64,000 bases of DNA, taken from the NCBI RefSeq assembly GCF_019297855.1, contig NZ_CP079194.1, positions 372,001 to 436,000 of the forward strand, read 5' to 3'. This document shows positions 54,949 through 63,078 of the stretch, one piece after another (position 1 is the stretch's first letter; the number at the start of each line of letters is the position of its first letter). This DNA comes from Gymnodinialimonas ceratoperidinii. Its GTDB lineage: Bacteria; Pseudomonadota; Alphaproteobacteria; Rhodobacterales; Rhodobacteraceae. Both the position numbers and the translations under genes were made by a program. The notes below the pieces were generated by a model that did no database searches, had not been told where the DNA came from, and worked only from the letters and a program-made list of their open reading frames with translations.

Positions 54949-55919
54949 CCGAGCAGAGCCAGCATCGCGCGCTCTGCCTTCCGCAAACGTGCCGGAGTGC
55001 CGGCCTCGCCGAAGGAAACCCGCTCACTGGCCGAGACATCGGCAAGCCCGATCACGTCGGGGTGAATGTAGCTGTTGCGCGCAATTGTCGGCGTGTTGTT
55101 GAGCCGCTCCGCCGCAGCCTCGGCCATGTCCTTGATCGTCACCTCGTCATCGCGCAGGGCCACTTCCATCGCGGCGACAGAGCCGTTCCACGTGCGGAAG
55201 GTCTTGGGCGTCAGCCCCTCTTCCCCGGTGATTTCGGCCAGATGCGCGCTGACCATGTCTGGCGTGATCTGCCGGACAGTCTCGCCGTCGAGCCATGTCG
55301 CGAGGGGCGCGCCGGGCAGATCGTCGAGCTTGTGCAACGCCCGCGCCAGACGCTTGTCGGACAGGACCTCGCTCACCTTCACGCCGCCCTTGGCCCGAAA
55401 GCGCAACTCGGTGCCGTCATCATTGGCGACAAGATGTTTGGAGCGCAGCGTCGTCGCGCCGAAGCTGCCATTGGTCTCCGCATATTCCGGGTGGCCGGGG
55501 CGGAGGGAGAGGCGATCTATGAGGCCGAGCACGGCAGAGAGCGCGAATGTGCGCGAGCCGACTTCTTCCTCCAGACCTTCCCTGATCGCCGCCCGGATGC
55601 GGGGCAGGGCCAGTCCGAAGCGCGGCAGGTCGTCGAACTTCAGCGCCGAGCGGAAGGCGCTCCAATCCGGGTGATACCGATATTGCTTTCGGGTCGCCGC
55701 ATCGATGCCGGTCGCCTGCAGGTGCCCGCGTTTGCGCGGCGAAATCCAGACGTCGGTATAGGCGGGCGGCACGGCCAGCGCCTCGATCCGCTTGCGCTCG
55801 GCCGCCTGTTCGATCCGCGTGCCATCCGGGGCGCGATAGCTGAACCCACGCCCGGCCCTCCGGCGGGTAATGCCGGGACGGTCATCGGGGTAATATGTCA
55901 GGTTCTCCGGGATCATCAC
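54945..55919 (-). CDS. DNA topoisomerase IB
   Basis: It relaxes supercoils by nicking one strand through a tyrosine linked to the 3' phosphate. The 324-residue protein matches the small bacterial poxvirus-like topoisomerase IB family: N-terminal PPAYTDVWI, catalytic region with Arg/Lys-rich segments (RFRAKGGVKV, TFRTWNG) and the nucleophile Tyr284 in NSYIHP. Its 3' end overlaps the converging speB-like gene. The ATG is MMIPEN at 55919. It stands alone in its strand context. Confidence 0.93.
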   Translation of the reverse strand: MMIPENLTYYPDDRPGITRRRAGRGFSYRAPDGTRIEQAAERKRIEALAVPPAYTDVWISPRKRGHLQATGIDAATRKQYRYHPDWSAFRSALKFDDLPRFGLALPRIRAAIREGLEEEVGSRTFALSAVLGLIDRLSLRPGHPEYAETNGSFGATTLRSKHLVANDDGTELRFRAKGGVKVSEVLSDKRLARALHKLDDLPGAPLATWLDGETVRQITPDMVSAHLAEITGEEGLTPKTFRTWNGSVAAMEVALRDDEVTIKDMAEAAAERLNNTPTIARNSYIHPDVIGLADVSASERVSFGEAGTPARLRKAERAMLALLG

Positions 55920-55955
55920 ACCGACAACCCCGAAGTTATGGCAAGGGTTCCGCGC

Positions 55956-56681
55956 TCAGGCGGCGTAGTCGAGCCCCTCGGCGTCAAGCATTGCCCGCAT
56001 TCCGTCCAGCACGTCCTGATCGCCGCAGATGTCGTCTTCCATCTGCTTCGCGGTCAACTCGGCCACGTCTTCCGGCAGTTCGCGCAGGGCCCGTCCGGTC
56101 GACAACGCGATGATGTAGTTCCGCGCCGCGCGCTCGAAGTAGTACATCCGGCTGAAGGTCTCGGCGACGGTTTCACCGATGAAGAGCACGCCGTGGTTGC
56201 CCATGATCATCGTGCGCACGGTCGGGTCCTGGAACAGCTTCGCGCAGCGGGTGCCTTCCTCTTCCAGCGCCAGGCCGCCGTAGTTCTCGTCCACGACCTG
56301 ACGGTTATGGAACATGGCGGAGTTCTGATCGATCGCGGGAAGGCGTGAATCCTGCAAGGAGGCCAGCACCGTCGCGTAGGTGGAATGCACGTGCATGGCG
56401 CAGCGCGCGTGGGGCACGTGTCGATGCAACGAGGCATGCAGGCCCCATGCGGTCTGATCCGGCGCGTTGTCACCTTCCATGGTCGAGGGATCTTCGGCGT
56501 CGATGACCCAAAGGTCCGACGCGCGCATGGTGCTGAAGTGCTTCTTGGGGTTGATCAGGAACTGCGTGCCCGCGTCGTTCACGGCGAGCGAAAAGTGGTT
56601 CGCGACCCCCTCGTGCATGTCCTCGCGTGCGGTCAAGCGAAAAGCGGCCGCAAGTTCGGCGCGAGCGTTGGCGTAATCCAT
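55956..56681 (-). CDS. Class II aldolase/adducin family protein
   Basis: A 241-residue protein of the class II aldolase fold, which uses a zinc ion to split sugar phosphates or related alcohols. Metal ligands are suggested by HVHSTY and the later GNHGVLF, with VANHFSLAV near the N-terminus. GAGGGA lies about eight bases before ATG 56681, which fixes the start well inside the longer open frame. It is divergent from a LysR regulator whose ATG is about 210 bases away, so regulation by that protein is likely. Substrate unknown. Confidence 0.9.
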   Translation of the reverse strand: MDYANARAELAAAFRLTAREDMHEGVANHFSLAVNDAGTQFLINPKKHFSTMRASDLWVIDAEDPSTMEGDNAPDQTAWGLHASLHRHVPHARCAMHVHSTYATVLASLQDSRLPAIDQNSAMFHNRQVVDENYGGLALEEEGTRCAKLFQDPTVRTMIMGNHGVLFIGETVAETFSRMYYFERAARNYIIALSTGRALRELPEDVAELTAKQMEDDICGDQDVLDGMRAMLDAEGLDYAA

Positions 56682-56889
56682 GAAAAAGTCCCTCGATTGT
56701 GTCCGTGTCATTGTCGCCCGGACGCTACCTTCACCGGCGTTCCGGGTCCAATCGTTAACGGGTCGTAAACAGTTGTTTCCATGCCTTGAACGATCCGCGG
56801 AATAATCGCGCTTTGAACAAAGCCACATCCCAATTGCGCCCCATTTGGCCCGCAAAACATCATGTAACGAGAAAAAGGGCAAATCGAGT

Positions 56890-57795
56890 ATGGACCGTCT
56901 CACGGAAATGGAAGCCTTTGCCACTGTGGTGGATCAAGGTGGCTTCACGGATGCTGCCAAGAAGATGGGGATTTCCAAATCTGCTGTCTCGAAACACGTA
57001 TCCTCCCTAGAGGCCCGGCTCGGTGCGCGACTGCTCAACCGGACCACGCGCCGCGTGAGCCCGACCGAGATCGGATTGGCCTATTACGACCGTGCCCGCC
57101 GCGTTCTGAACGACGCAGGCGAGGCCGACGCCCTTGTGACCGCGATGCAATCTGCGCCCTCGGGCACTTTGCGCGTGTCGATTGCCACGGACTTCGGGGT
57201 CAATCACATCTCGCCGATCCTTGGCGAGTTTCTGCATGCCTTCCCGGAAATCACCGTGAACATGGTGCTCAACAACCGCTACGTGGAGTTGATTTCCGAA
57301 GGCTTCGACATGGCGATCCGCGTCGGAGAGCTGGAAGACAGCTCCCTCATGGCGCGCAAAATTTGCGAGACGCAGCGCCGGATGATCGCGGCGCCGTCGT
57401 ATTTCGAGGAATATGGCCGGCCGGAGCGCATTGACGACCTCAACGAACACAAGCTCTTGCACTACAGCAATTCAAGCGCCGGCAACGTCTGGAAATTGAC
57501 CGCCCCCTCGGGCGAGCAGCGGCAGGTGCGCACCGCAGGTTGGCTCACCGTGAACGACGGGCAGAGCCTTCTGAATGCTGCCGTGGGCGGTCTCGGCATC
57601 GCCTACCTGCCCAGTTTCCTCTACGCCGAGCCGATGCGCCAGGGCCTCTTGGTCGACGCGATGCCCGAGCTTCCGACCGACGTCCAAGGCGTCTACGCCG
57701 TTTATCCGCCGGGCCGTTACATCCAGCCGAAAGTGCGTTCCTTCATCGATTATCTGGTCGAGGCGTTCCGCGACAAGGGTCCGAACGACTGGTAG
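56890..57795 (+). CDS. LysR family transcriptional regulator
   Basis: A 301-residue regulator. The N-terminal winged helix (about 1-60) includes FATVVDQGGFTDAAKKMGIS and SKHVSSLEARLG, the recognition region of the family. The effector domain follows (about 90-295). The ATG at 56890 is preferred to 56845 because the domain begins there; AAGGG lies about ten bases upstream. It is divergent from the class II aldolase gene, the usual target arrangement. An intrinsic terminator follows at 57867. Confidence 0.94.
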   Translation: MDRLTEMEAFATVVDQGGFTDAAKKMGISKSAVSKHVSSLEARLGARLLNRTTRRVSPTEIGLAYYDRARRVLNDAGEADALVTAMQSAPSGTLRVSIATDFGVNHISPILGEFLHAFPEITVNMVLNNRYVELISEGFDMAIRVGELEDSSLMARKICETQRRMIAAPSYFEEYGRPERIDDLNEHKLLHYSNSSAGNVWKLTAPSGEQRQVRTAGWLTVNDGQSLLNAAVGGLGIAYLPSFLYAEPMRQGLLVDAMPELPTDVQGVYAVYPPGRYIQPKVRSFIDYLVEAFRDKGPNDW

Positions 57796-57866
57796 ACCAC
57801 CTCCCCCATTGCCGTGCTGTTCGGAAGCGTCACTAACCCTTCGCCTTCCCGAACATGCCCAACTTG

Positions 57867-57903
57867 TCCCGGACGATGCCCCGCGCATCCTCCGGGATTT
57901 TTT
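57867..57903 (+). terminator. Intrinsic terminator after the LysR gene
   Basis: TCCCGGA (57867-57873) pairs with TCCGGGA (57891-57897), with inner pairing GATGC/GCATC and one C-C mismatch, then six T residues (57898-57903). Clear Rho-independent form. Confidence 0.9.
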
Positions 57904-57949
57904 GTGAGCCATCATCGCCGATAGGCTCGAACAGGCAGGTTACAGCCGG

Positions 57950-58912
57950 TTATTCAGGCTCGGCCAGTACCACTTCGACCCGCCGATTGGCCTCCCGTCC
58001 CTCCGCTGTCGCGTTTGACGCCCGAGGCGAGAGGAAGCCGATACCCTGCGCTTCGATCTGGCCCGGATCCACACCGAGAGAGCCTGTGAGGTAGTCGCGC
58101 ACCGAGGTTGCCCGCGCCAGCGAGAGCGCGATGTTGCCCGAGAGCGAGCCCGCGGCATCGGTGTGCCCAACCAGCACAACACGTCTGTCGGGGTTTTCAG
58201 CGAGGTACATCGCCAAGACAGCGAGGGAGGCGAAGCTATCACCGCTCAGGCTGGAGGCGCCCGTCTCGAACTGGAGGTCATCAAGCGGCGCGGAGCCCGT
58301 GGCGATCAACTCTGCAATTAGCGCGTCCGGGTCTGTCAGGCTCACCGCGACATCGGGCGCGCGCGTCGATTGGATGACAGGCTCTTCAGCCGTGGCCACG
58401 GGTTGGATCAAGGCGAGATGCACGAAGCCCGTCGCGCCGCCGCGCGAGATCATCAGTGCCGCTTGGGTCTCTCCATCTTCTGAAGCGGCCGCGAGGTAAT
58501 GAAAATCGCCCAGATCGATATGCATCTCCGGCGGCTGTCCGACGGGCAGGGCGTGGCGGAAGTCGAAGCCCCCGCAAGCCTCTGCAAAGCAGGTGAAGCG
58601 GGTCATGTAACCCTGCGCCTCGATCTGGTTTTGCAGCGCTGTAAGCAGCCCGTCCGTCGTGATCTCTTCGCCACTGATCTGCCAGGTGAATTCCTGTACT
58701 TGGCCGGTGGCGTCCTCGGTCGGCACGCCGGTGGCACTTGACCAGGGACCCAATGCAATCGGGTGCCGCCCCTCGACCGGGTCGCTGCCATGTACCAGTT
58801 CCGCCGTCAGCGGCAGGGCGAGGTCGAGCGCATGGGCCTTCGTGGAAAGGCACAAGATGACGCCGCACAGCAATGCCCTGTGCCATTGTCCAAACGGTCG
58901 AGGTGATCTCAC
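57950..58912 (-). CDS. OmpA family protein
   Basis: A 320-residue exported protein. It starts with GTG 58912, overlapping the preceding stop (GTGA), and has a signal peptide with hydrophobic core RALLCGVILCLS. The middle is unrecognised but contains two cysteines (TRFTCFAEAC). The C-terminal ~110 residues are an OmpA-like peptidoglycan-binding domain: LQFETGASSL, VLVGHTDAAG, LSLARATSVRDYL and GREANRRVEVVL. The domain links envelope and cell wall. It forms a cluster with the GNAT and cinA-like genes upstream. Another OmpA-domain protein lies at the right end of the window. Confidence 0.9.
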   Translation of the reverse strand: MRSPRPFGQWHRALLCGVILCLSTKAHALDLALPLTAELVHGSDPVEGRHPIALGPWSSATGVPTEDATGQVQEFTWQISGEEITTDGLLTALQNQIEAQGYMTRFTCFAEACGGFDFRHALPVGQPPEMHIDLGDFHYLAAASEDGETQAALMISRGGATGFVHLALIQPVATAEEPVIQSTRAPDVAVSLTDPDALIAELIATGSAPLDDLQFETGASSLSGDSFASLAVLAMYLAENPDRRVVLVGHTDAAGSLSGNIALSLARATSVRDYLTGSLGVDPGQIEAQGIGFLSPRASNATAEGREANRRVEVVLAEPE

Positions 58913-59646
58913 AGGGCCGTTCCGCCTTCCTTCACGCGATAGGCATAGGTTCCCACAGGTTCCATTCCCAAGGAAGCGTAAAGCCCAAGCGCGGCGGTGT
59001 TTTGTTGCGTCACGAGGATCGAGAGCCATTCCGCGCCGTTATCCGCCGACCATTTCGCGGCAAGTCGCATCATATGCGCGGCAAGCCCCTTGCGACGGGC
59101 CACCGGCGCCACCTCAAGAGCATGCAGCATGGCGATGTCTTTGTGGATGCCGATGAACGCCGCGCCGGCCGGCTTGTCGATGATGCGCCCGAAAAGAGCG
59201 GTCTTCCGGCAACGTGCGCGGTCCATGATGGCGCGGCGCGCGGCGTCGATCCCGCCCGCCTCCCAGAGCTCGGTCTGGATGGCCAGCGGGGGCCAGATGT
59301 CGAATGCCGTCACGGGCGGCGGCGTGGCGGCCAGATCCGCCGCCCGGATCACCATGGCCACCGTGTGGTCGCGGGCCGTGTAGCCCTGCGCATCGAGGAT
59401 CTCGTCGAGCGCAGGTTGAGTGCCAAGCACCTGGAAGAGCGGCGCACGCCCCTGCGATTGCATATGCGCGGCAGCGGCCTCGACCTCCTCCGCGCTTGCC
59501 TCCGATGCCTTGGGATCGGCAAGGCGCGCCGCACTGACGCGATTGCCCCCGCGGTCGGCCTCTGGGACGATGAAGGGACCGACCTGTCGCGTCTTCGCGG
59601 CGGGCCAAGTAGCCTCGAGAACGGGAAAAATGTCCGTGATATCCAT
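58909..59646 (-). CDS. GNAT family N-acetyltransferase
   Basis: A 245-residue protein. The C-terminal half is a GNAT fold with VAPVARRKGLAAHMMRL, the acetyl-CoA P-loop pattern (RxxGLA), and ILVTQQNTAALGLYASLGM. The N-terminal half is less conserved and may be a second, degenerate GNAT unit. The substrate is unknown. The ATG lies eight bases after the cinA-like stop, and its own stop overlaps the OmpA gene start, so all three are probably co-transcribed. Confidence 0.88.
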   Translation of the reverse strand: MDITDIFPVLEATWPAAKTRQVGPFIVPEADRGGNRVSAARLADPKASEASAEEVEAAAAHMQSQGRAPLFQVLGTQPALDEILDAQGYTARDHTVAMVIRAADLAATPPPVTAFDIWPPLAIQTELWEAGGIDAARRAIMDRARCRKTALFGRIIDKPAGAAFIGIHKDIAMLHALEVAPVARRKGLAAHMMRLAAKWSADNGAEWLSILVTQQNTAALGLYASLGMEPVGTYAYRVKEGGTAL

Positions 59647-59654
59647 CGCGCGCT

Positions 59655-60383
59655 TCAGACCGCTTCCGGGAACAGGGCGCGCAGGGCACTCATGGTCCGC
59701 TCCACCGCCGCCGCGTCCTGGCTGCGTGCGACGATGTTCGAGCCATGGATGCCATTCTGCGTGAACGGATAGGATCCAAGCGAGACCTCGGGATGCGCTT
59801 CGGCCAAATCCGCCAGCGGTCCGGCGATATCGCCCTCGCCCCGCTCGACCCGAATCGAGGATGACACCATCGGCGCGCCTCCTGTGAGCGTCGGCAGGAG
59901 ACCCGCGAGCATTGCCGTGAAGATCGTGGGCACCCCGGCCATCACATGCACATTCCCAAGCGTGAAGCCGGGTGCTGCGCTGATCGGGTTGTCGATCAGC
60001 GCAGCACCATCCGGGATGCGGGCCATGCGCAATCGCGCCTCGTTCAGCTCCTGACCCGAGCGGTCGTAATGCGCCTGCAAGATCGCACGTGCGTCATCGC
60101 GGATGCCGCAGGGGGCGTCCATCGCATCGGCCACGGCTTCAGCGGTGATATCGTCGTGGGTCGGGCCGATACCCCCGGAGGTGAAGACATGGTCATATCT
60201 CTCCGACAACTCCGCCACGTGGCGTTTGATCACCTCATGCTCATCGCTGATCATCCGGGCCTCGGCCAACGTGATGCCATGCTCTGTCAGCGCAATCGCC
60301 AAGTGGTGCATGTTGCTGTCGCGCGTGCGACCCGAGAGGATCTCATCCCCGATGACGAGCATGGCGGCGGTCGGATTGGGCAT
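59655..60383 (-). CDS. CinA-type molybdopterin-binding domain protein
   Basis: A 242-residue protein with the MoCF/CinA N-terminal domain: IGDEILSGRTRDSN, FTSGGIGPTHDD and PGFTLGNVHVMAGVP. It lacks the C-terminal nicotinamide-nucleotide deamidase domain of full CinA, so the deamidase activity is not expected. AAGGA lies six bases before ATG 60383; the longer frame to 60971 is antisense to sfsA. It is divergent from sfsA with about 105 bases between starts. Confidence 0.93.
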   Translation of the reverse strand: MPNPTAAMLVIGDEILSGRTRDSNMHHLAIALTEHGITLAEARMISDEHEVIKRHVAELSERYDHVFTSGGIGPTHDDITAEAVADAMDAPCGIRDDARAILQAHYDRSGQELNEARLRMARIPDGAALIDNPISAAPGFTLGNVHVMAGVPTIFTAMLAGLLPTLTGGAPMVSSSIRVERGEGDIAGPLADLAEAHPEVSLGSYPFTQNGIHGSNIVARSQDAAAVERTMSALRALFPEAV

Positions 60384-60488
60384 CGGTGTCCTTTCGCGTC
60401 CCCCATGCGGCGTCGACAGAGGGCAGAGTTGCGGGTTCAACCACGGCGTGGCTTGGCCATTTCCACGCAAGGGTATACGTCCCTGCCC

Positions 60489-61214
60489 ATGCGCTTTCCA
60501 TCCCCCCTCGTCCCGGCGCGGCTCCTGCGTCGCTACAAACGCTTTCTCTCCGACGCCGTGCTGGAGGATGGCACGGAAGTCACCGCGCATTGTCCCAATC
60601 CCGGCGCCATGCTGGGGCTGAGGGACGACGGCGCGCGGATCTGGCTTCTGCCCAACGACGATCCGAAAAAGAAGCTGAAGTACGGCTGGCGTCTGGTGGA
60701 GCTTCCGGACGGCCATTTCGCAGGCATCGATGCCGGTCTGCCCAATGCCTTGGTGAAAGAGGCGCTGGCTGAGGGTCGTATCGAAGCGTTGCAGGGCTAT
60801 TCCCTCGTGCGACCCGAGCAGAAATACGGCGACGAGAATTCGCGCATCGATTTCCTTCTGTCCGAACCGGGCCGACCCGACGCTTTCGTCGAGGTCAAGA
60901 ATTGCCATCTCCGGCGCGAGGGCGACTGGGCCGAGTTCCCCGATTGCGTCACCGCGCGCGGCGCGAAGCATCTGAGGGAGCTGACGAAGATCGCGCAGTC
61001 AGGCGGTCGTGCCGTCATGCTTTATGTCGTGCAACGGACGGATTGCACGGGCTTCCGCCTCGCCGCCGATCTGGACCCGGCCTATGCGCGCGCCTTCGAT
61101 GCGGCCCGTAAGGCAGGGGTCGAAGTGCTCTGTCACGAGACCGAGATCACGCCCGACGGGATCACCCTGACAGGGCCTCTCCCCGTCGATCCGGCGCCGC
61201 AAGCGCGCGGCTGA
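60489..61214 (+). CDS. sfsA: Sugar fermentation stimulation protein SfsA
   Basis: A 241-residue SfsA protein. It shows HCPNPGAMLGL, ENSRIDFLL and VEVKNCHL, the last matching a PD-(D/E)XK nuclease-like core (D...ExK). SfsA was named for sugar use in E. coli, and a DNA-binding or nuclease-like role is suggested by its fold. The ATG at 60489 begins the conserved MRFPSPLVPARLLRRYKRFL region (written MRFPSP... in part). It is divergent from the cinA-like gene. map follows after 68 bases, possibly in the same transcript. Confidence 0.95.
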   Translation: MRFPSPLVPARLLRRYKRFLSDAVLEDGTEVTAHCPNPGAMLGLRDDGARIWLLPNDDPKKKLKYGWRLVELPDGHFAGIDAGLPNALVKEALAEGRIEALQGYSLVRPEQKYGDENSRIDFLLSEPGRPDAFVEVKNCHLRREGDWAEFPDCVTARGAKHLRELTKIAQSGGRAVMLYVVQRTDCTGFRLAADLDPAYARAFDAARKAGVEVLCHETEITPDGITLTGPLPVDPAPQARG

Positions 61215-61282
61215 CGTCGTCACTGGCAATTTCCGGTCTGCGGGCCTATTTAGGGCTCAAACATGGGCGATGGAGACCTCCC

Positions 61283-62092
61283 TTGGACGATTTCAAAGGC
61301 CGCCTGACGAAGGACGGCATCCGCATTCACCAGACCCTCGACTTCGCCGGCATGCACAAGGCCGGTGCGCTTGCGGCTGACATTCTGGATCGCATCGCCC
61401 CCCTCGTCGTGCCCGGCGTGACGACCGGCGCGCTCGATGCGCAGATCGAGGCCTGGGTGGAGGAGGCGGGCGCCAAATCCGCAACCATCGGCTACCGTGG
61501 TTATCAGCATGCAAGCTGCATCAGCATCAACCACGTCGTCTGTCATGGCATCCCGAGCGAGAAGAAGCTGAAAGACGGCGACATCGTGAACATCGACGTC
61601 ACGGTGATCGTTGACGGTTGGTTCGGCGATACCTCGCGGATGTATGTCGCCGGCAATCTGCCCCGGAAAGCAGAGCGGCTGATCCAGGTGACCCACGACG
61701 CCCTGTTCAAGGGGATCGAGGCGGTCAAGCCGGGCAATACCTTCGGCGACATCGGCCACGCGATCCAGTCGTTCGTTGAAAGCAAACGGATGAGCGTCGT
61801 GCGCGACTTCTGCGGCCATGGTCTGGGGCAGGTGTTTCACTCGCCCCCCAACGTGCTGCACTACGGCCGCCCCGGAACCGGTCCGAAGCTGGAAGAAGGC
61901 ATGTTCTTCACGATCGAACCCATGGTGAACCTCGGCCGCCCCGAGACCAAGGTCCTCTCCGATGACTGGACGGCGGTGACCCGCGACAAGTCTCTCTCGG
62001 CGCAGTTCGAGCACTCCATCGGCGTCACGGCAGACGGGTTCGAGATCTTCACGCTGTCGCCCACGGGTCGTTTCCACCCCACCTACGGCTGA
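61283..62092 (+). CDS. map: Type I methionine aminopeptidase
   Basis: It removes the initiator methionine from new proteins. The 269-residue enzyme has the metal-binding residues in NIDVTVIVDGWFGDTSRM (two Asp), GHGLGQVFHSPP (His), TIEPMV (Glu) and EHSIGVT (Glu), and the substrate His in ISINHVVCHG. It starts with TTG 61283; GGAG lies about seven bases upstream and no in-frame ATG fits. The rare TTG start may hold expression low. Neighbours are sfsA and radC on the same strand. Confidence 0.96.
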   Translation: MDDFKGRLTKDGIRIHQTLDFAGMHKAGALAADILDRIAPLVVPGVTTGALDAQIEAWVEEAGAKSATIGYRGYQHASCISINHVVCHGIPSEKKLKDGDIVNIDVTVIVDGWFGDTSRMYVAGNLPRKAERLIQVTHDALFKGIEAVKPGNTFGDIGHAIQSFVESKRMSVVRDFCGHGLGQVFHSPPNVLHYGRPGTGPKLEEGMFFTIEPMVNLGRPETKVLSDDWTAVTRDKSLSAQFEHSIGVTADGFEIFTLSPTGRFHPTYG

Positions 62093-62194
62093 GCCTGCGT
62101 CCACGTGAGGTCGCAAGATTCCAAGCGGTAGGCTCGCTCATCCTCCATCAGGAATGCTAACGATCCGTTAACCATTTGGCGGCAAACTGCGCCT

Positions 62195-62986
62195 ATGTCG
62201 GATCAGCCTACCTTTTCTTTCGACGAGACCTCGCCCCAATTTGCGGGTGGCGTCCCCGTCACGCCACACGACACTCCCGCCCGGCGCAAAGCCGGCGGTC
62301 CCTCACGGGGCGCAGAGAAACATCGCCACAACCACCGGGATCGGCTGCGGCAGCGTTTCACCGAAGGGGGCGCCGATGCGGTGCCCGATTATGAGCTGCT
62401 CGAGATGATCCTTTACCGCGCCATACCGCGTGGCGATACCAAGCCTCTGGCCAAGGATCTGATCAAACAATTCGGCGATCTCAACCACGTGCTCGCCGCC
62501 CCGCGCGCACGGCTGAAGGAGGTGCCCGGCGTCGGCGATCGCGTGATCTTCGAGCTCAAACTGACCGAGGCGACAGGCCACCGCATGGCCCGGGCCAAGG
62601 TGATCCAGAAACCAATCCTGTCCTCTTGGGACGCGCTGCTGGATTATTGCCAAACCGCCATGGCGCACCGGGATCTGGAACAGTTTCGCGTGCTCTACCT
62701 CGACCGCAAGAACGTCCTTGTGGCTGATGAAGCCCAGGCCAATGGCACAGTGGATCATGTCCCGGTCTACCCCCGAGAGGTTGTGAAACGCGCACTGGAA
62801 CTCAACGCCACGGCGCTGATCCTCGTACACAATCACCCCTCCGGCGACCCCACTCCGTCCGAGGCTGATGTCCAGATGACCTTCGCGATCCGCGACGCTG
62901 CCAATGTCTTCAACATCACGATCCACGATCACCTCGTGATCGGCAAAGCGCGAGAGCTCAGCTTCCGGGCCGAAGGATACCTCTGA
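62195..62986 (+). CDS. radC: RadC family JAMM-domain protein
   Basis: A 263-residue RadC-like protein. The N-terminal half has a helix-hairpin-helix (LKEVPGVGDRV, DNA-binding), preceded by HRDRLRQRFTEGGADAVPDYELLEMIL. The C-terminal JAMM domain has the metalloenzyme signature HNHPSGDPTPSEAD. Despite the name, a repair function of RadC is unproven. The N-terminal 45 residues are a low-complexity extension. The ATG at 62195 has no strong ribosome site. A dispersed motif copy and a palindrome follow its stop. Confidence 0.94.
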   Translation: MSDQPTFSFDETSPQFAGGVPVTPHDTPARRKAGGPSRGAEKHRHNHRDRLRQRFTEGGADAVPDYELLEMILYRAIPRGDTKPLAKDLIKQFGDLNHVLAAPRARLKEVPGVGDRVIFELKLTEATGHRMARAKVIQKPILSSWDALLDYCQTAMAHRDLEQFRVLYLDRKNVLVADEAQANGTVDHVPVYPREVVKRALELNATALILVHNHPSGDPTPSEADVQMTFAIRDAANVFNITIHDHLVIGKARELSFRAEGYL

Positions 62987-62998
62987 ACCTCGGCTCGC

Positions 62999-63044
62999 CT
63001 TCATCTTGGCCATACAACTCCGGGGTCTGGGGCAGAGCCCCAGA
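62999..63044. repeat. Dispersed intergenic motif copy 2 with hairpin
   Basis: CTTCATCTTGG then ATACAACTC (62999-63020) repeats the block seen after serC. It is followed by TCTGGGGC-AGA-GCCCCAGA (63026-63044), a perfect eight-pair stem with a three-base loop. It lies between converging radC and the last gene and could act as a terminator without a T-run. Confidence 0.6.
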
Positions 63045-63078
63045 TCGGCCGGCATCAACGCGACCGACCCACCGCGGC

